From: Methanothrix sp.
GTDB lineage: Archaea > Halobacteriota > Methanosarcinia > Methanotrichales > Methanotrichaceae
Assembly: GCA_023229165.1 (NCBI GenBank)
Contig: JALNZQ010000092.1
Coordinates: 1-9,403 of the forward strand
Direction of reading: 5' to 3'
DNA: 9,403 bases
Shown: piece after piece, positions 7,351 to 9,403 of the stretch
Layout of the letters: each line of letters opens with the position of its first letter
Numbering within the stretch: the first letter of the stretch is position 1
Notes under the pieces: model-generated
What the model saw: the letters and a program-made list of their open reading frames with translations, nothing else
What the model was told of the DNA's origin: nothing
The model's database searches: none
Translations under genes and position numbers: made by a program

Positions 7351-7566
7351 CAATTAAAAATCAATGTTAAGCTCTTGACTGCCCCAAGCGAAGAAGAGAA
7401 TTCCCAGGAGATCGATACGGAAGATGGCTCCTCTTCACCAGATCCTAACCGAACTGATTCTGATACAGAAGAACTTCTCACAACTGAAGATTATCTAAAA
7501 GATACGAATCTCAACCGTTCCAATATCAAGTACAGGGATCCAGGAGGTCTCGCCAGGGTCTGGTAG
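7285..7566 (+). other. Forward orphan open frame with an acidic, Ser/Thr-rich tail; possible gene fragment
   Basis: A forward frame is open from 7285, just after a TGA, to TAG 7564-7566, about 93 codons. The first part reads like a structured segment (GHTEKLTGQLKINVKLL) and the rest is acidic and low in hydrophobic residues (EEENSQEIDTED, SDTEELLTTED). The only candidate start inside is TTG 7375, without a clear Shine-Dalgarno. I do not recognise a family. It is convergent with the coiled-coil gene and ends 18 bases from that gene's stop. It could be a 3' gene fragment or a small unannotated protein. Confidence 0.25.
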
Positions 7567-7584
7567 CTACCCTGGCAGAGAGGA

Positions 7585-8262
7585 TTATCCCAGCCTTATG
7601 GCCATGAAAACAAATATCATCCCCAGTCCGCCACCGATTAGGGCAGACCTCAGGCGATGGGATAGACCAGCAGCCCGCGCCTGCTCTAGAGAAGAAAGCT
7701 GCTCCTGGGAATCGATTACCTGAGATCTCAACTCCTGTATCTCAAGCGAACTTTCAGCCATGTCGTTCCGCAATCCAAGAAACTCACGAGACAGCTCTTC
7801 GACGCTCAGATGCAAAGCCAGAATCCTTTTGCCCGATGCAACATTTTGGTCTATTAAAAAGGAGAGCTTATTGGAGACTGTCATAACATCTTGGTGCAGA
7901 TCTTTGAACCTTGCATCGAGCAGTTCCTGCATCTTCTCTTCCCAAGATGTCTCGAATGACTCTGCCTTCATCTCCAGAATCTCTAGAGATTCCTTAAGGT
8001 CTTTAGCGCAGATGTCAAGCGACTCATGTGCCTGACCTAACGATTCGCGCTCCTCATCCATTGCCCTTTTCTCATCCACCATCAGTGCCCTGAACTGGCC
8101 ATTCAGCTCTTTCAAGGATGATGCGGCAGCCTCCAGCATCTCTGCTGCCCTATCCGCTTGCTTTGTGCAAGCGCAAGCTTCGGCCATTCTTCCAGCCAGT
8201 TCGCGTATGGCCGCCTCAGCCTTCAGAATCTCAAGCTTCCTTTCCTCTTCATTCATAGACAT
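7585..8262 (-). CDS. Coiled-coil protein with a C-terminal membrane anchor
   Basis: Unrecognised 225-residue protein. Residues 5 to about 200 are almost wholly helical and heptad-like, rich in Glu, Lys, Arg, Leu and Ala (for example the 55-115 and 160-195 stretches), indicating a long coiled coil. A basic patch (HRLR, 202-205) precedes a single hydrophobic helix at about 207-222 (ALIGGGLGMIFVFMAI), and the protein ends three residues later. This is a tail-anchored layout, with the coiled coil probably cytoplasmic. There is no signal peptide and no catalytic motif. ATG 8262 directly abuts the stop of the upstream helicase gene (TGAATG), with GGTG at 8269-8272 six bases ahead, so the two are almost certainly co-transcribed and translationally coupled. 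It may tether the helicase or a complex to the membrane; this is inference. Confidence 0.8.
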   Translation of the reverse strand: MSMNEEERKLEILKAEAAIRELAGRMAEACACTKQADRAAEMLEAAASSLKELNGQFRALMVDEKRAMDEERESLGQAHESLDICAKDLKESLEILEMKAESFETSWEEKMQELLDARFKDLHQDVMTVSNKLSFLIDQNVASGKRILALHLSVEELSREFLGLRNDMAESSLEIQELRSQVIDSQEQLSSLEQARAAGLSHRLRSALIGGGLGMIFVFMAIRLG

Positions 8263-9403
8263 TCACCCCACCGCCTGGAAAGATTGCAGCATTCCATATA
8301 CCAACTTAAATAACGATGAATAGCATATATCGCTGTCAAATTCTGATTTTTCGTAACATAATCTCGCCATATCCGCAGAAGGATCCGCCTGCCAGACGAT
8401 CTCTAAAATCAGGTCACTCTTAGAGGGCATAGAGGACTTAGCATAGCTGACAATCTGCCGGGCGGCATCTGCTCGATAGGCCGGCGTATTCCGGCTCTTC
8501 AGACTGGCAAAGCCTTCTGCCAGATCGTTTTGTGCTCGTCCATTGTCCGGGAAGGCTAGGGCCAGGGCGCAAAATCCGGCAACTATTCGTAGAGCAGCAT
8601 CATCAGGCTGCAGCTTAAGCTTTGCTCGGCAGGCCAATAGCAGCCCAAGAAGTGTGTCCAATCCCTCAATCCCCTCAAGGACTTGCCAGCGGCATTCCTT
8701 TGGAACACGATCCAATATGTGCTCCATCCCCTGGAGTAGCATGAATTCATGCAGATACTGCGGAAACTCTCTTGGCGAAACCTGTCCAGCCTGCATGAGC
8801 TGGTCCATTCTTGCCTGATTATCCTCTCTTTCTATCTTGATCTTACTGTAGCTGTAGTCAATCAGCTTGCAGCCACATTGCAAAGCAGCCATCTTAAAGC
8901 GGGATGCCTCCTTTTGGGGAATATAAATCTGGCCCGAGCTTTCCGTCTCAAATCGATTTATATAATTTTTGTAATTGCTGTAAATGTTCGAGGCATGGCA
9001 GATGGCTATGCATACTTCAAACGAGTCATCTCTTCGCTCATAGCCCTCGACGGCTCCAAGAAGCAGCAGCCTGTAAAGGGCCTTCTCCAAAAGCTTCTGC
9101 CTGCATGAGAATGCGCCATTAGATTGGCCCTTTGTCTGAAACATACGGTCAGAAAGAAACGAGACGGATATCGCAGAATGCTTTCTGTCTGAAATGCTGC
9201 TTGGGGCTAAAGAGAGCAGCTTCAAAAGGACCTGGCTGAAGATTCGCTTTTCCTTGACCCTTCCCGGAAATTCTTGTATGACCGATTCCTGGCCGAAAGG
9301 CTCATCGGAAAGGAATAGCATGCAGGTTGACGGTTTGCCATCCTGTCCCGCTCGAGAGATCTGACTGTGGAACTGGTCGATAGAGGCCGGCAAAGTGGCA
9401 TGA
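8263..9403 (-). CDS. RecQ-like superfamily 2 helicase, C-terminal part (5' end beyond the window)
   Basis: The reading frame is open through the right edge, so the 379 visible codons are only the C-terminal part; TTG 9393 is not the true start. The first residues (HATLPASIDQFHSQISRAG, then QDGKPS) align with the end of RecQ helicase domain 2, where the pattern is LPxSIExYYQExGRAGRDG. This is motif VI, used for ATP hydrolysis coupling. It is altered: the first Gln and first Gly are Ser, and the second Arg is Gln (codon at 9345-9343), while the first Arg (9354-9352) is kept. Residues about 98-133 look like a winged helix (LEKALYRLLLLGAVEGYERR), as in RQC-type regions. The four clustered zinc cysteines of classic RecQ are absent. 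The remaining 240 residues are helical and unrecognised. It is followed directly by the tail-anchored coiled-coil gene. A DNA-unwinding or translocating role is likely; a genome-defence role is possible but unproven. Confidence 0.75.
   Translation of the reverse strand, partial: HATLPASIDQFHSQISRAGQDGKPSTCMLFLSDEPFGQESVIQEFPGRVKEKRIFSQVLLKLLSLAPSSISDRKHSAISVSFLSDRMFQTKGQSNGAFSCRQKLLEKALYRLLLLGAVEGYERRDDSFEVCIAICHASNIYSNYKNYINRFETESSGQIYIPQKEASRFKMAALQCGCKLIDYSYSKIKIEREDNQARMDQLMQAGQVSPREFPQYLHEFMLLQGMEHILDRVPKECRWQVLEGIEGLDTLLGLLLACRAKLKLQPDDAALRIVAGFCALALAFPDNGRAQNDLAEGFASLKSRNTPAYRADAARQIVSYAKSSMPSKSDLILEIVWQADPSADMARLCYEKSEFDSDICYSSLFKLVYGMLQSFQAVG

Larger units (their letters stand above)
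6928..7584. other. Debris region without an intact recognisable gene
   Basis: About 650 bases lie between two leftward genes. I see a receiver-domain fragment near 7000 and several short open frames on both strands, none with a convincing start site or complete domain. A forward frame, 6983-7171, is overlapped by the receiver-like frame and appears to be a shadow. A leftward frame at 7142-7350 and a forward frame at 7285-7566 read like protein sequence but lack starts. Base composition shifts from A/T-rich (6928-6990) to mixed. No inverted terminal repeats, tRNA or CRISPR units were found by eye. The simplest reading is decayed or rearranged genes. Confidence 0.5.

Noticed and set aside
6928..7584. 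Insertion sequence or transposase remnant
   Set aside because: No terminal inverted repeats, target duplications or DDE-type motifs could be made out by eye on either strand.
9391..9393. TTG 9393 as the start of a 376-residue protein
   Set aside because: The frame stays open to the window edge and the residues before TTG continue the RecQ motif VI alignment, so the gene extends beyond 9403.

Overview
The window looks like a chromosomal segment of a euryarchaeon, plausibly a methanogen. The basis is an archaeal VAT/Cdc48-type AAA+ unfoldase, a membrane-anchored archaeal LonB protease, archaeal BRE/TATA promoter elements, and a regulator resembling Pyrococcus Phr. The genus cannot be fixed from the sequence; a Methanothrix-like methanogen is only an impression.

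Left half (about 130-6340, + strand): one compact four-gene proteostasis operon. A strong BRE/TATA element is followed by an imperfect palindrome sitting on the predicted transcription start. Then come a Phr-like winged-helix regulator, Cdc48 (overlapping it through TAATG), LonB (starting 1 nt after the Cdc48 stop) and TldD (6 nt after LonB). The likely logic is a self-repressing, stress-responsive unit: the regulator senses stress and controls its own promoter, Cdc48 unfolds and extracts proteins, LonB degrades them at the membrane, and TldD processes peptides. The regulatory part is inference by analogy with Pyrococcus Phr.

Middle (6338-7584): a probable bidirectional terminator, then a leftward gene for a small Cys/His-rich protein with a convincing promoter and Shine-Dalgarno sequence. 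About 700 bases without an intact recognisable gene follow. This stretch holds a fragment of a response-regulator receiver domain and short orphan open frames on both strands, and looks like gene debris.

Right end (7585-9403, - strand): a two-gene leftward operon. The upstream gene enters from beyond the right edge and encodes the C-terminal part of a RecQ-like superfamily 2 helicase, with an altered motif VI and no RecQ-type zinc cysteines. Its TGA stop abuts the ATG of a coiled-coil protein with a single C-terminal membrane anchor. A helicase paired with a tail-anchored coiled-coil partner, beside gene debris, is the least explained part of the window. It could be an accessory or defence-type module, but the part that would decide this lies outside the window.
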